The notes: a model not told the origin generated them from the letters alone. Positions 23,533 to 33,608 are shown, numbered from the stretch's first letter. The stretch is 64,000 nucleotides of DNA from Paenibacillus fonticola DSM 21315 (GCF_000381905.1 NZ_KB907269.1:32089-96088); one strand, 5' to 3'. Translations and numbers: made by a program.

Positions 23533-26500
23533 TGACTTACCACTCCCTCACTGATGTCGGTGTCGTCGGATGATTTATCGACTCGGCCTCCCCTATGGAA
23601 CAAACGGCCCACCCGGTTCTTGAACGATTCGAGCAATTCGTAGACGACCGGAACGACGACCAGCGTCAGAATCGTCGACGTAACGAGCCCGCCGATAACG
23701 ACGACGGCCATGCCTTTCGAAATCAGGGCTCCGCCTTCGGTAAATCCAAGCGCAAGCGGCAGCATGGCGGCCATCGTCACGACCGCCGTCATGATGATCG
23801 GTCTTAGGCGAAGCATACCCGCTTCGACCAAGGCGTGGCGAACGGTGTAGCCTTCTTCGCGCAGCTGCTGCGTCCGGTCGATCAGCAGAATCGCGTTGGT
23901 CACGACGATCCCGATCAGCATCATGAAGCCGATCAGCGAGGTGATGCTCAGCGCTTCGCCGCTGATCAAGAGACCTAGTAGACCGCCGATGACGGCAAGC
24001 GGCAGCGAGAAGAGGATGACAAACGGCGCGCTCAAATTGCCGAAAGCAATAACCATGATCAGATAGACGATAAATACGGCTGCTCCCATGGCGACAAACA
24101 GCTGGGAGAAACTTTCTGCGATATCTTCATTAATCCCGCCGATTTCACGCGACACGCCGTCCGGAAGCTCGACCTGATCCAGCGCCATCGCGACTTGACC
24201 GGCAACGCCGCCCTTGTTTTGGCTGTCGATTTTAGCGGTAATGTTCACGACTTGTTCCTGGTCGTTACGCTGAATGCTAGAGGCGGCGTTGATAATGTTC
24301 AGCTTGGCCACTTCCTTCAGATAAACGATGGAGCCGCTCCCCGAACGGAACGGGATGTCCCCTAGTTTGGACAACGTATCGAGGCCCGATTTATCCAACT
24401 GGACCGTTGTCGTATAAGTTGTGTTATCCAGCTTGACATCACCGATCTCATCCTCTGCAAGCCAACTGGCAACGTTTTGATGTACCGTGGAGGCGCTTAG
24501 TCCATATTGCCATACTTTGTTCTGATCAACTTCTATCTCAAGCTCCTTCTTGGCATCGCTGAGGGAATCCTCCACTTCCTTAATTTCCGGAAATTCCTTC
24601 AGCTTCTCCTTCAGCAGCGCGGAAGCTTCAACCAGCCGGTTGAGGTCGTTCCCTTTCAGAGAATATTGGAAATCGGTGCCGCCTGAATTACTTTCGAACG
24701 ATCTAACGTCCAGTTCAGAGTCTTCCGGCAATTCGGCCATCAAAATGTTCTTGTATTGTTCTTGAACGGTTTTGACATTGCTGCCTTCGCTGACTTCGGT
24801 GAAAATCTGCGCCCGGTAAGGCGTTGCCTCAGTGGAGTCGTTAAATCCGATTAGCGATTCGGTAAAGGTAAATTGCGGCTGGCCGTCGGCTGCCTTCGCG
24901 CTATGCAAAATCTCTTCCATATCTTTGACTTTGGCGTCCATAGTTTTCAAAGAAGTTTCGTACGGCATCTTAATGACGAAGTAAAACTGCCGCGGAGGCT
25001 CTTCTTCCGGCATAAAGGTGATCGCTAAAAACGGTACAGTTCCAATAATTGACGCGATAAAGAGGAATCCTGCTGCCAGCAGCGTTTTGATCCGGTGGCG
25101 CAGTGACCATTCCAGGACACGGCGGTAAAAAGCCGTCGAACGTCCTGCTTTCTCTTCATGGTGCTTGATCTTGTTTCCGCGGAGCACCAGCACCTTGGCC
25201 AGCATCGGGATCACTGTCAATGCTACGAGTAGCGAGGCCAACATGGCAGTGGACAACGTAATCGCGAATGGCTGGAACAATTGCCCGACCATACCGCTGA
25301 CAAATGCGAGTGGGGCAAAGACCCCGACCGTCGTCAGCGTGGATGACGTAATGGCTGCGCCGACTTCGCGGGTGGCCAGCTTAATGACCGATTCGCCGCG
25401 CTCCTGCGCTTTCTGCAAATGCGAATATATATTTTCGATAACGACGATACTGTCGTCCACGACCCGTCCGATCGCGATGAACATGCCGCCGAGCGTCAGA
25501 ATGTTCAAGGAAATGTCCAAGGAATTCATAACGAGCAGCGTAATCAGGATCGACAGCGGAATCGAGACCAGGACAATCAAGGTCATGCGTATATTCCGCA
25601 GGAACAGCAGGATGACGAGCGCCGCCAGCAGCGCGCCGGTGAGCCCCTCATGCACCATTCCGCTAATGGAGGAACTGACGAGTTCCGAAGTGTCATAAAT
25701 CGTCTTAAAGCCGATATCGGGAAGCTGCTGCTCCCAGTCTGCGAACAGGGACTCGACTTTCCTCGCGAAATCTACGGCGTTGGCATCGCTAGTTTTGTAT
25801 AATTGGATGCCGATGGCTGGCTGCTGATTCAGGCGAGCTACAAAATCAGATTCCGAGATCGATTCAACCTTAGCCAGCTGATTCAAGCGAACCCGGGTGC
25901 CGCTCTGGGTCAGCAGGTCCATATTTTCCAGGTTGTATACGCTGTTGGTATCGCCCTTTACACGGGCCATCAAGGAACTGCCATCGAGATCGACGGCTCC
26001 TGCAGGCAGCGAAGTAAGGTTTTGACGAACCTGGCCGGACACTTGTACGGGAGTAAGGCCAAAATCGTTCAGCTTCCCTGCATCAAGCTTGATGGTAAGC
26101 TTCGTTTCCCGTGCTCCGATTTCGTCCATATGGTCGTAGCCGGGGATCGATTCTAGTTCAGGCTTGATCTCGTTGGCATACCATTGATCCAGTTCCGTCT
26201 GGCTCATGCCGTTTCCGCCATAGATGGCGAAATAATAAGCCGGAATCGAGGCGTAACCGAAGGTGGCCACCTTCGGGGTGCTGGCCGAAGCGGGCAGATT
26301 GACCTCTTGCAGCAAGCTTTCAATATCTTGCTTTTTCTTTTCGGGGTCGGCCTTATCGGTCAACATGACTATGATGGTCGCAAAGTTGTCGCTGGACGTA
26401 GAGTCCAGCGAGGTAACTCCCTCCATGTTGGCTATTTTTTTCTCTATCGGTTTGGTTACTTGTTCCATGACGTCGCTGGGAGACCCGGGATATTGGGCCG

Positions 26501-26645
26501 TTATGAATACCACGGGAATCGAGATGTCCGGCATGATCTCCGTCTTTAAATTCCCAGCCGCATACAGGCCGCCGAAAAACAACATGATGATCATAATAAA
26601 CAAGGCGCCTATATTCTTCATGGAAAAACTGGTTAGTTTGTTCAT
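23529..26645 (-). CDS. RND multidrug/lipopeptide efflux pump (AcrB/SwrC type)
   Basis: A 1038-residue protein with the RND architecture: TM1 at about 10-30, a large extracytoplasmic loop, TM2-6 (about 330-480), TM7 at about 520 and a second loop, then TM8-12. Signatures include YPGSPSDVMEQVTKPIEK, GRVVDDSIVVIENI (TM4 acidic pair used for proton coupling), PFAITLSTAMLASLLVALTVIP and the GIVVTNAILLIDRTQQLREEGY repeat in TM10. The closest characterised relative by size and host is Bacillus SwrC (surfactin resistance). It overlaps the adaptor gene by 4 bp and follows its own two-component system. The substrate is unknown. Confidence 0.93.
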   Translation of the reverse strand: MNKLTSFSMKNIGALFIMIIMLFFGGLYAAGNLKTEIMPDISIPVVFITAQYPGSPSDVMEQVTKPIEKKIANMEGVTSLDSTSSDNFATIIVMLTDKADPEKKKQDIESLLQEVNLPASASTPKVATFGYASIPAYYFAIYGGNGMSQTELDQWYANEIKPELESIPGYDHMDEIGARETKLTIKLDAGKLNDFGLTPVQVSGQVRQNLTSLPAGAVDLDGSSLMARVKGDTNSVYNLENMDLLTQSGTRVRLNQLAKVESISESDFVARLNQQPAIGIQLYKTSDANAVDFARKVESLFADWEQQLPDIGFKTIYDTSELVSSSISGMVHEGLTGALLAALVILLFLRNIRMTLIVLVSIPLSILITLLVMNSLDISLNILTLGGMFIAIGRVVDDSIVVIENIYSHLQKAQERGESVIKLATREVGAAITSSTLTTVGVFAPLAFVSGMVGQLFQPFAITLSTAMLASLLVALTVIPMLAKVLVLRGNKIKHHEEKAGRSTAFYRRVLEWSLRHRIKTLLAAGFLFIASIIGTVPFLAITFMPEEEPPRQFYFVIKMPYETSLKTMDAKVKDMEEILHSAKAADGQPQFTFTESLIGFNDSTEATPYRAQIFTEVSEGSNVKTVQEQYKNILMAELPEDSELDVRSFESNSGGTDFQYSLKGNDLNRLVEASALLKEKLKEFPEIKEVEDSLSDAKKELEIEVDQNKVWQYGLSASTVHQNVASWLAEDEIGDVKLDNTTYTTTVQLDKSGLDTLSKLGDIPFRSGSGSIVYLKEVAKLNIINAASSIQRNDQEQVVNITAKIDSQNKGGVAGQVAMALDQVELPDGVSREIGGINEDIAESFSQLFVAMGAAVFIVYLIMVIAFGNLSAPFVILFSLPLAVIGGLLGLLISGEALSITSLIGFMMLIGIVVTNAILLIDRTQQLREEGYTVRHALVEAGMLRLRPIIMTAVVTMAAMLPLALGFTEGGALISKGMAVVVIGGLVTSTILTLVVVPVVYELLESFKNRVGRLFHRGGRVDKSSDDTDISEGVVSQ

Positions 26646-26747
26646 GGTAATCCTCCTATCTTAAGAAAGATTACCGGATAAATGTGAACTGAGTATGAAT
26701 AAAAAGCCAAAATTACCTAAAAATTTAGAAAAAAAGAACTAAAACGC

Positions 26748-28097
26748 TTAGGATGGCAGGGTGACGGTGATTTCCGTACCGATTCCGGGCTCACTGCTCA
26801 CCTCAATGTGGCCCTGATGCAGGTCCACGATTCTTTTGACGATGGCCAGCCCCAGCCCATTGCCGTTACTCACCCGGTTACGGGAGCGGTCTGCCTTGTA
26901 GAACCTTTCGAACAAATGGGCCTGGTCTTCCGGCGCGATGCCGATTCCCGTATCTTTGATGGTCACGGAAACCTGATGGACGCCCCGGTGAGCGGAAATC
27001 GCGATTTTGCCGCCTTCCGGTGTAAAGCGGATGCTGTTCCCCAGCAGGTTGATCCATACCTGGTCTAACTGGTCGCGGTCGCCGAAAATTTTGACGACGG
27101 GCAGTTCCAGATCGATGACAATGGATTTGGCAGCCCATTGCGGTTCAAGAGCGACCGCTGTTTGCCGAATCTGCTCGTCAAGGCGGAATGTGACTGGATG
27201 GAACGGATGATGCTCTGATTCAAGCGAGGCCAGCTGCAGCAGGTTATCGCTCATTCGGGACATCCGCTCGCTTTCCGCGATAATGATGCCCAAATAACGG
27301 TCACGCTCCATGCTGCTGAGCGTTTCCTTCTCCTTCAGTGCTTTGGCGAAGCCGCGGATGGATGTGAGCGGCGATTGAATTTCGTGTGAGACGTTGGAGA
27401 CGAAGTCCTGGCGCATTTCCTCGATTTGCCGCAGCTGCCGCCTCATTTCGTTAAAGCTTTGTACCAGGACGCCCAACTCATCTTTGCGCCGCGCTGTCAG
27501 CTCGCTGCTGAAGTCCCCTTTGGCCATCCGCTTCGTCGCTTCCGTCATTTTACGCAAAGGCCGGATCAAAAAGGCGGCTTCCACGATGAAAAACAGGCTG
27601 CCGCCCACCAACAGGACAGTGATCCCGGTGAGGATCATGCCGCCGATCGGATAACTGATCTGGTTGTTCGAATTTGGCTCGATAAACATGGCATAGGTTT
27701 GGCCCTGATGGCCGAAAGGCAGCCCCACGTAGACATGCCCATCGGAGGTAATCCCCTTCAAGATTTCCCCTTGAAGCACGCGCTCGGCTTGCTCCCGGCT
27801 TACTTCGATTAGGGGCAGCGGGCCGTATTGTTCTTCGGACAGGGAGCCGTCGAAAATTTGCATGCTGACCATATTGGTCAGTTCCTTGATGTCGTCCATC
27901 ACCAGGGACCGGCTGTCGTACCCGACCCGATCGAAAATCCGGATGAGGCTTTGGCCCAGCGTAATCATGTAATCCTGGGTTCGATCCTGGATCTGACGCT
28001 GATATAAGTAACCGATAGCCATCGTGGAGGCTAGCAGGCTGACGAGAATGGCGACCAGAAACATGACGACGATACGGACGTAAAGCGATTTGATCAT
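26748..28097 (-). CDS. Sensor histidine kinase (BaeS-like)
   Basis: A 449-residue kinase: TM1 (about 8-30), an extracytoplasmic sensor of about 130 residues, TM2 (about 153-177), HAMP, the HisKA box FVSNVSHEIQSPLTSIRGF with the phospho-His, and an ATPase domain with NLLGNSIRFTPEGG, DTGIGIAPED and GNGLGLAIVKRIV. The ATG overlaps the regulator's stop by 4 bp, giving the order regulator-kinase-pump-adaptor. It most likely senses an envelope stress or pump substrate. Confidence 0.93.
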   Translation of the reverse strand: MIKSLYVRIVVMFLVAILVSLLASTMAIGYLYQRQIQDRTQDYMITLGQSLIRIFDRVGYDSRSLVMDDIKELTNMVSMQIFDGSLSEEQYGPLPLIEVSREQAERVLQGEILKGITSDGHVYVGLPFGHQGQTYAMFIEPNSNNQISYPIGGMILTGITVLLVGGSLFFIVEAAFLIRPLRKMTEATKRMAKGDFSSELTARRKDELGVLVQSFNEMRRQLRQIEEMRQDFVSNVSHEIQSPLTSIRGFAKALKEKETLSSMERDRYLGIIIAESERMSRMSDNLLQLASLESEHHPFHPVTFRLDEQIRQTAVALEPQWAAKSIVIDLELPVVKIFGDRDQLDQVWINLLGNSIRFTPEGGKIAISAHRGVHQVSVTIKDTGIGIAPEDQAHLFERFYKADRSRNRVSNGNGLGLAIVKRIVDLHQGHIEVSSEPGIGTEITVTLPS

Positions 28098-28780
28098 TTT
28101 TCCACCACAAGTCTATAGCCGAGCCCGTATACGGTGGCGATATGAAAGGCAGGAGCCTCCTGGTCGCTTGCCGTAAAGCGTTCGCGCAGCCTTTTGATAT
28201 GGACGTCGATCGTACGGTCATCCCCTGTGTAGTCTGGGCCCCAGATTTGTTCGATCAGCTGCTCGCGGGTAAAGATTTGCCCGGGATAGCTTCCAAGCTT
28301 AAATAACAGCTCGAACTCCTTGGGAGGAAGCATGAGCTCTTCGGACCCGCGGATTACTTTATAGGTTTGGCGGTCCAGCAAAATGTTCCCCAAATGAATG
28401 CTTTGAGAAGAAGCGATTTTGTAGCGCTTAAGCAGCACTTTGGTGCGGGCCACCAGTTCGAGCGGCTCGAACGGCTTCACGACATAGTCGTCAGCACCGA
28501 GGTCGAAGCCCTTTATTTTTTGCCCGGTCTCGCCCTTTGCGGTAACCATGAGCAGCGGCGTATCCGGATACAGGCGGCGCAGCTCGGCGCACAGCTCCCA
28601 CCCGTCCATGACCGGCATCATGATGTCGAGGACAACCAAATCAACCGTCATTTGCTCCATCAATTTCAGCGCCGCAATGCCGTTTTCAGCCTGGATGGGA
28701 CGGAATCCTTCATTCGATAAATAGAGACAAACCAGCTCGCGTATATGGGGATCGTCATCGACGATCATAATGGTGGCCAT
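28094..28780 (-). CDS. OmpR/PhoB-family response regulator for the efflux operon
   Basis: A 228-residue regulator. The receiver domain (IMIVDDDPHIRELVCLYLS; phospho-Asp in LVVLDIMMPVMDG; Lys in YVVKPFEP) is followed by a winged-helix DNA-binding domain (LMLPPKEFELLFKLGSYPGQ, DDRTIDVHIKRLRER, VYGLGYRLV). It presumably activates this four-gene minus-strand unit. AAGGAGGA precedes the ATG at 28780. It is divergent from walR across a 215-bp intergenic. Confidence 0.94.
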   Translation of the reverse strand: MATIMIVDDDPHIRELVCLYLSNEGFRPIQAENGIAALKLMEQMTVDLVVLDIMMPVMDGWELCAELRRLYPDTPLLMVTAKGETGQKIKGFDLGADDYVVKPFEPLELVARTKVLLKRYKIASSQSIHLGNILLDRQTYKVIRGSEELMLPPKEFELLFKLGSYPGQIFTREQLIEQIWGPDYTGDDRTIDVHIKRLRERFTASDQEAPAFHIATVYGLGYRLVVEK

Positions 28781-28881
28781 AGGCTTTATTTTCCTCCTTA
28801 AGTGACTGGTAAAAATAAGTTAATGTATGTATGATCTAAGGCAACCATGATAGTTGCCGATATTGATAGATTAACAGCTTT

Positions 28882-28912
28882 AGCCTGAGGCAATCAACAA
28901 TTGCCTTAGGCT
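28882..28912. repeat. Strong inverted repeat in the efflux/walR divergent intergenic
   Basis: AGCCTGAGGCAAT and ATTGCCTTAGGCT form a 13-bp stem with one mismatch around CAACA. There is no T run on either side. A smaller repeat GGCAAC/GTTGCC lies at 28840-28858. It could be an operator or a transcription block between the divergent units. Confidence 0.6.
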
Positions 28913-28995
28913 TCCCGGATAGCTGATGCCGCTAAGGATATGGTAAGATAGAAGGAGATCAATCCATGATCGAAAGTTTGGGGTGAATCACGATA

Positions 28996-29709
28996 ATGCT
29001 GGGTAAAATTTTAGTTGTGGACGATGAGCGTCCGATTGCCGATATTTTGAAGTTTAATTTGGAAAAAGAAGGGTACGAGGTTATCCTTGCTTTTGATGGA
29101 ATTGAGGCCGTGGAGCTGGCATTCAACGAGCAGCCGAATCTCATTCTGCTTGATTTGATGCTGCCCGGCAAGGATGGCATGGACGTATGCCGAGAGGTAC
29201 GCGCTAGGCTGCAGACGCCGATCATTATGCTGACCGCCAAGGATGGCGAAATCGATAAGGTGCTGGGACTGGAGCTTGGAGCTGATGATTATGTCACGAA
29301 GCCGTTCAGTACGCGGGAGCTGCTCGCCCGGGTGAAAGCGCAAATGCGGCGGCAGCAGAAGCCGGCTCAGTTGGAAAGCGCAGAGGGCAAACAGGGGATC
29401 AGCTTGTTTGAACTGTTTATCGATACGGATATGTATACAGTATACAAGAACGGCGAACCGCTTGATTTGACTCACCGGGAGTTCGAGCTGGTTCATTATT
29501 TGGTGAAAAATGCCGGGAAAGTGATGACCCGGGAGCATTTGCTGCAAGCAGTGTGGGGTTATGACTATTTCGGAGATGTACGTACGGTGGACGTGACGAT
29601 TCGCCGGCTGCGGGAAAAGATTGAGAGTGATCCGAGCAAGCCTGAGTATATTTTAACCCGGCGCGGGCTCGGTTATATGATGCGCAGCTCCAAGGCGGGT
29701 GGATTCTAG
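28996..29709 (+). CDS. walR: WalR essential cell-wall response regulator
   Basis: A 237-residue OmpR-family regulator. The receiver has phospho-Asp53 in LILLDLMLPGKDGMDVCREVR, with KILVVDDERPIADILKFNLEKEGY as the start, which is diagnostic for WalR/YycF. The C-terminal winged helix has LTHREFELVHYL, GYDYFGDVRTVDVTIRRLREK and RRGLGYMMR. It controls autolysins and division-linked wall turnover. It heads the conserved walRKHIJ-htrA cluster. Confidence 0.97.
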   Translation: MLGKILVVDDERPIADILKFNLEKEGYEVILAFDGIEAVELAFNEQPNLILLDLMLPGKDGMDVCREVRARLQTPIIMLTAKDGEIDKVLGLELGADDYVTKPFSTRELLARVKAQMRRQQKPAQLESAEGKQGISLFELFIDTDMYTVYKNGEPLDLTHREFELVHYLVKNAGKVMTREHLLQAVWGYDYFGDVRTVDVTIRRLREKIESDPSKPEYILTRRGLGYMMRSSKAGGF

Positions 29710-29710
29710 G

Positions 29711-31534
29711 ATGAATCTGCCCTCCTTCTTCCGTACAATCCAGGCTAAGCTGATCATTATTTATGTGCTCCTGATCCTGATCGCGATGCAATTGATCGGG
29801 GTCTATTTCGTGAGCGCCATGAAAACGTCGCTGACCAGCAACTTTACGAAGGAGCTGCAGGAGCGGGCGGCCTTGCTATCGGTGCTGGCTGCGCAAAACT
29901 TGGGGGTTACCGGAGAATCGGCAGATGCATCGTTAGACAATTTAAGCGTTCTCGTCAACAATTTATTCAATATTAACGGCGCTGAGATCCAGGTGCTGGA
30001 TGCGAGCGGCCGGGTTCTGACGACTTCCAAGCCGTCGCATGCTGATTATGTCGGCACGAAGAATACGCAAACGGTCGTCAGCCGCGCATTACAGGGCATA
30101 CGCGACAATGAAGAGTATATGATCGATGAGGATAACGTACGCAAAAAGGTAGTAGCCAAGCCGGTTGTCAGGGATGGAAAGACGGTTGGCGCCATTTATA
30201 TCGCGGCGTCGATGACCGAGCTCTACGGCACGATGGAGCGGATCAACAGCATATTTATTTCCGGCTTATTGCTGGCCCTTGCTTTGACTGCTGTGCTGGG
30301 CGTTATCCTCGCTCATACGATAACTTCACCGATCAAGGAGCTGACCCGGCGGGCGACGGCGGTGGCGGAAGGGCGGTTCCATCAGAAAATGCCGGTGCTC
30401 GGCAACGATGAGATCGGCCAATTGAGCAAAGCGTTCAACTACATGACAAGCCGGCTGCAGGATGCGCTGGCTCAGAACGAGGAAGAGAAGGAGAAGCTGG
30501 CCTCTATTCTTACCAATATGAGCGACGGCGTCATCGCCGCGGATGAGAAATATCAGGTCATTCTGATGAACCGCAGGGCGAGCGAGATGCTGCGGATTCA
30601 AGAGGAGGCAGTTAGCGGCAAGGATATTATGACGCTGCTGCATTTGCCGCTGGAGGAACGGGCCGTACTGGAGCGGGGAACGATGCACTCGGCTATTCTG
30701 GAGATCGATTCTCCGGAAGGGGACATGTTTTTGATTCGCGTGACGTTTACGCCGATTCACCGGCGGGAATTCGGCGTCAGCGGGACGATCGCCGTGCTGC
30801 AGGACGTGACGGAGCAGGAGAAGCTGGAGGCGTCACGGAGAGAGTTCGTTGCGAACGTCTCCCACGAATTACGGACGCCGCTAACGACGATCAAGAGCTA
30901 TACAGAGGCGCTGGAGGACGGCGCGCTGCAGGACCCTGAGCTGGGTCCGCGGTTTGCTTCCGTCATTCAGAATCAGACGGACCGGATGATCCGGCTCGTC
31001 ACGGATCTGCTTCATTTATCCCGTCTCGATTCGAAGGAGGCTCTGCTGCGCAAGCAGGCGATCGGCGTGCTGGAAATGCTGGAAGAGGTCGTGGATCGTT
31101 TCTCCTTCCAAATGCAGGAGAAGGAAGTTCATCCGGTGATCTTTATCGAAGAAGGGGTCGATACCGCCTGGATGGACCGGGATCAAATCGATCAAGTGCT
31201 GGACAATTTGATATCCAATGCGATGAAATATACGCCGGAAGGCGGGAAGATTACATTTGAGGCGCGCCGGGTGGATGATGGCATGATTGCCATATCGGTT
31301 CAGGATAACGGAATCGGGATTCCGAAACGCGATTTGGAGCGTATTTTTGAGCGGTTTTACCGTGTGGACAAGGCTAGGGCCCGCAATATGGGAGGAACCG
31401 GCCTCGGCCTGTCCATTGCCCGGGAAATTGTGAAGGCCCATGGCGGCACGATTACCTTGGAATCGGAGCTGGGGGAAGGCACCAAAATAACCTTTACACT
31501 GCCTACACAGGAACAAGGAGGCGAAGGACGGTGA
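29711..31534 (+). CDS. walK: WalK sensor histidine kinase
   Basis: A 607-residue kinase starting MNLPSFFRTIQAKLIIIYVL, as in Bacillus WalK; the frame is open to GTG 29699 but alignment favours ATG 29711. Layout: TM1, an extracytoplasmic PAS-like sensor (about 35-175), TM2 (about 185-205), HAMP, a cytoplasmic PAS (about 265-365), HisKA with FVANVSHELRTPLTTIKSY (phospho-His385) and HATPase (DNLISNAMKYTPEGG, GTGLGLSIAREIV). It phosphorylates WalR; WalH and WalI restrain it. Confidence 0.97.
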   Translation: MNLPSFFRTIQAKLIIIYVLLILIAMQLIGVYFVSAMKTSLTSNFTKELQERAALLSVLAAQNLGVTGESADASLDNLSVLVNNLFNINGAEIQVLDASGRVLTTSKPSHADYVGTKNTQTVVSRALQGIRDNEEYMIDEDNVRKKVVAKPVVRDGKTVGAIYIAASMTELYGTMERINSIFISGLLLALALTAVLGVILAHTITSPIKELTRRATAVAEGRFHQKMPVLGNDEIGQLSKAFNYMTSRLQDALAQNEEEKEKLASILTNMSDGVIAADEKYQVILMNRRASEMLRIQEEAVSGKDIMTLLHLPLEERAVLERGTMHSAILEIDSPEGDMFLIRVTFTPIHRREFGVSGTIAVLQDVTEQEKLEASRREFVANVSHELRTPLTTIKSYTEALEDGALQDPELGPRFASVIQNQTDRMIRLVTDLLHLSRLDSKEALLRKQAIGVLEMLEEVVDRFSFQMQEKEVHPVIFIEEGVDTAWMDRDQIDQVLDNLISNAMKYTPEGGKITFEARRVDDGMIAISVQDNGIGIPKRDLERIFERFYRVDKARARNMGGTGLGLSIAREIVKAHGGTITLESELGEGTKITFTLPTQEQGGEGR

Positions 31535-32814
31535 AGGAAACGGTGAAATCTTTCCTGCTTACTTTGCTTGTAGTCTGCAGTCTGGTGCAGAGTTATTTTC
31601 TGATTTATCGGCTGCCGGGCAGCGATCCCGTGGTCAAGACGGAGAATGATTATATTAAAACCGAGAACATGGGTGCCGAGATGCGGGCGGAAGATTTAAT
31701 ATACCCCTTGCAAATTTCGGTCCATATGGGTGACAACCGCCATACGGTATTTTACCCGGACTCGATGTTCTATGAGCTCATTTATTCGCGCCTGAAGGGC
31801 CGGATGTTTGAAGGATTCCAGCGCTATGCCGTCGATAATATCGATTGGACGGATATTCGCAGCCGGTATACGGGGGTCGAACTGCAATTCGGCAGCGGGG
31901 TGCCGGTATCCCTGCTGCAGAAATTGATGCAAATTTCGGCTGATCCGTTATTTGAGGAAGAGAGCATTAACCGGGTGTTTATCTACAGCGCGGAAAATGA
32001 AGAGCGGGTGCGCGTGTTCTTTTTCAGCTCGCATGGTGATGTTGTATATGAAGCTACCAAGGCGGATTTGACGGTGCAAGATGTGAAGCAGCAGGTCGAT
32101 TTCGGCAAGGACTGGACCCCTTATACATTAAAGAACGGTTATTATATTCCAGAGAAGCCTGTAGACATGGTGGAGACTAAGCTTAAGGTAGGGGTATTCT
32201 CGACAGAACAAATTCAGGGCTTATTCTTTGACCCGAGTATTACGAGAATTATCCGGGAGAAGGACGGTTCGGAGATCTATACGGATAGTAGACGGAGTCT
32301 CCAAGTGAAGCAGGATGGCAACTGGATTAATTATACCGATCCGGCGGCTCCTTCGGCAGGAGAAAACAGCGCGGCTAGCAATGCGCTTTCTTCGATTGAT
32401 TTCGTAAATCAGCACGGGGGCTGGAATGGCAGCTATCGTCTGGAGCAAGTGGATGGCTCGGAGGATATCAATTCGGTCGTTTTCCGGCAGTATTTCGGGA
32501 ATGGCCAGTTCGGGGCTTTTCCGATTATGGATTTCACAGCGTTCCGTTATGGGACGATATCGCTTGCGATGCGGCAAGGGACGATTACCGGGTATGAGCG
32601 GTCCCTGATTTATGAAAAGACCGGGGAGCTGGACAAGCAGGTCGTTCAGCTTATGGGCGGCAAAGAGCTGAAGGACAAGCTGGAGCAGTTCTCGGAGGCG
32701 GACGTTATCAATCTGTATCCGGCCTATCTTCCTTCACTGAGCGAGGACCAGCTGCGGCTGAAGCCGGCGTGGATCGTCGAGCTGAGCAACGGTGCTGTGC
32801 ATGAGCTAAAATGA
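31531..32814 (+). CDS. walH: WalH (YycH) regulator of WalK
   Basis: A 427-residue protein with one N-terminal transmembrane helix (about 6-26, LLTLLVVCSLVQSYFLIY) and a large extracytoplasmic YycH fold. It starts with GTG 31531, which overlaps the walK stop, so translation is coupled. In Bacillus, YycH and YycI form a membrane complex that inhibits WalK. Sequence similarity outside the N-terminus is modest, but position and topology are decisive. Confidence 0.92.
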   Translation: MKETVKSFLLTLLVVCSLVQSYFLIYRLPGSDPVVKTENDYIKTENMGAEMRAEDLIYPLQISVHMGDNRHTVFYPDSMFYELIYSRLKGRMFEGFQRYAVDNIDWTDIRSRYTGVELQFGSGVPVSLLQKLMQISADPLFEEESINRVFIYSAENEERVRVFFFSSHGDVVYEATKADLTVQDVKQQVDFGKDWTPYTLKNGYYIPEKPVDMVETKLKVGVFSTEQIQGLFFDPSITRIIREKDGSEIYTDSRRSLQVKQDGNWINYTDPAAPSAGENSAASNALSSIDFVNQHGGWNGSYRLEQVDGSEDINSVVFRQYFGNGQFGAFPIMDFTAFRYGTISLAMRQGTITGYERSLIYEKTGELDKQVVQLMGGKELKDKLEQFSEADVINLYPAYLPSLSEDQLRLKPAWIVELSNGAVHELK

Positions 32815-32850
32815 GAAGTAAAAGCCAGAAATTAAGGGAGGTCTTGAAAT

Positions 32851-33600
32851 ATGGATTGGGGGAGGGCCAAAAATGTGCTCATCTACGCTTTTTTGCTGCT
32901 GAACCTGGTACTCGGTTATCAGCTCTGGAACGATCTGAGGGAGCAGGCCGATTCCAATCCGGACCTTACCTCCCTGGAGAGCAACATACAGCAGATCATG
33001 GAGACGAAGCGAATTAAGGTGCTGGCGCAAATTCCGAGCGAGTCGCCACAGCTGCGCAAAATTTCCTACCGGTTCGTGGACGGGCAGCAAAGCGACAAGA
33101 TCATCGATATTCAAGAGCCTGTAGACAGCAGGCTGATCTTCACACCCAAGGAGCTGGCAAATGCACTGCGGGGCAGCCTGCCTGACATTAGCAATTATCG
33201 CTATGACGAGTCGGCAGGAAATGAGAATGTGTTCGTACTGCATCCGCTAGTCGAGGGGAAATGGCCGCTTTTTAAAATAAATTTAGAGCTGTATTACAGC
33301 AACCAGAAAATTGTATCGTACCGTCAGGATCTGATTGAAATCAATGACTCTTCAGATGAAAAAGAGCAGCAGGTGCTGTCCGCCTCGAAGGCCTTAGGCA
33401 ACTTGATCGAGAATTTCTTGCCGGAAGGCTCGGTTGTGACTGGAATTGAGCTAGGCTACTACGGACAGGTGTTCGATTCAGACGCTGAACTGCCGGCCTC
33501 GCCGGCTTGGCGGTTTTTGCTGGAGAATGGAGAAGAGTATTACGTACAGGGTATTAGCGGGGACGTCATCAGTCCAAACACGAAGGAATCAAAGGAGTAA
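32851..33600 (+). CDS. walI: WalI (YycI) regulator of WalK
   Basis: A 249-residue protein starting MDWGRAKNVLIYAFLLLNLVLGYQLW, the standard YycI membrane anchor, then an extracytoplasmic domain with two YycI-like repeats (EPVDSRLIFTPKELANAL in the middle; GEEYYVQGISGDVI at the end). GGGAGG precedes the ATG. It works with WalH on WalK. The stop overlaps or abuts the next gene. Confidence 0.94.
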   Translation: MDWGRAKNVLIYAFLLLNLVLGYQLWNDLREQADSNPDLTSLESNIQQIMETKRIKVLAQIPSESPQLRKISYRFVDGQQSDKIIDIQEPVDSRLIFTPKELANALRGSLPDISNYRYDESAGNENVFVLHPLVEGKWPLFKINLELYYSNQKIVSYRQDLIEINDSSDEKEQQVLSASKALGNLIENFLPEGSVVTGIELGYYGQVFDSDAELPASPAWRFLLENGEEYYVQGISGDVISPNTKESKE

Positions 33601-33608
33601 TGGGGAAT

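Noticed and set aside
25165..26664. Several plus-strand ORFs of 117-177 codons inside the RND gene
   Set aside because: They are antisense frames of a conserved pump gene, without ribosome sites or recognisable domains.
27550..28221. A 223-codon minus-strand ORF across the kinase/regulator junction
   Set aside because: It is an alternative frame over two well-supported genes with overlapping stop/start codons.
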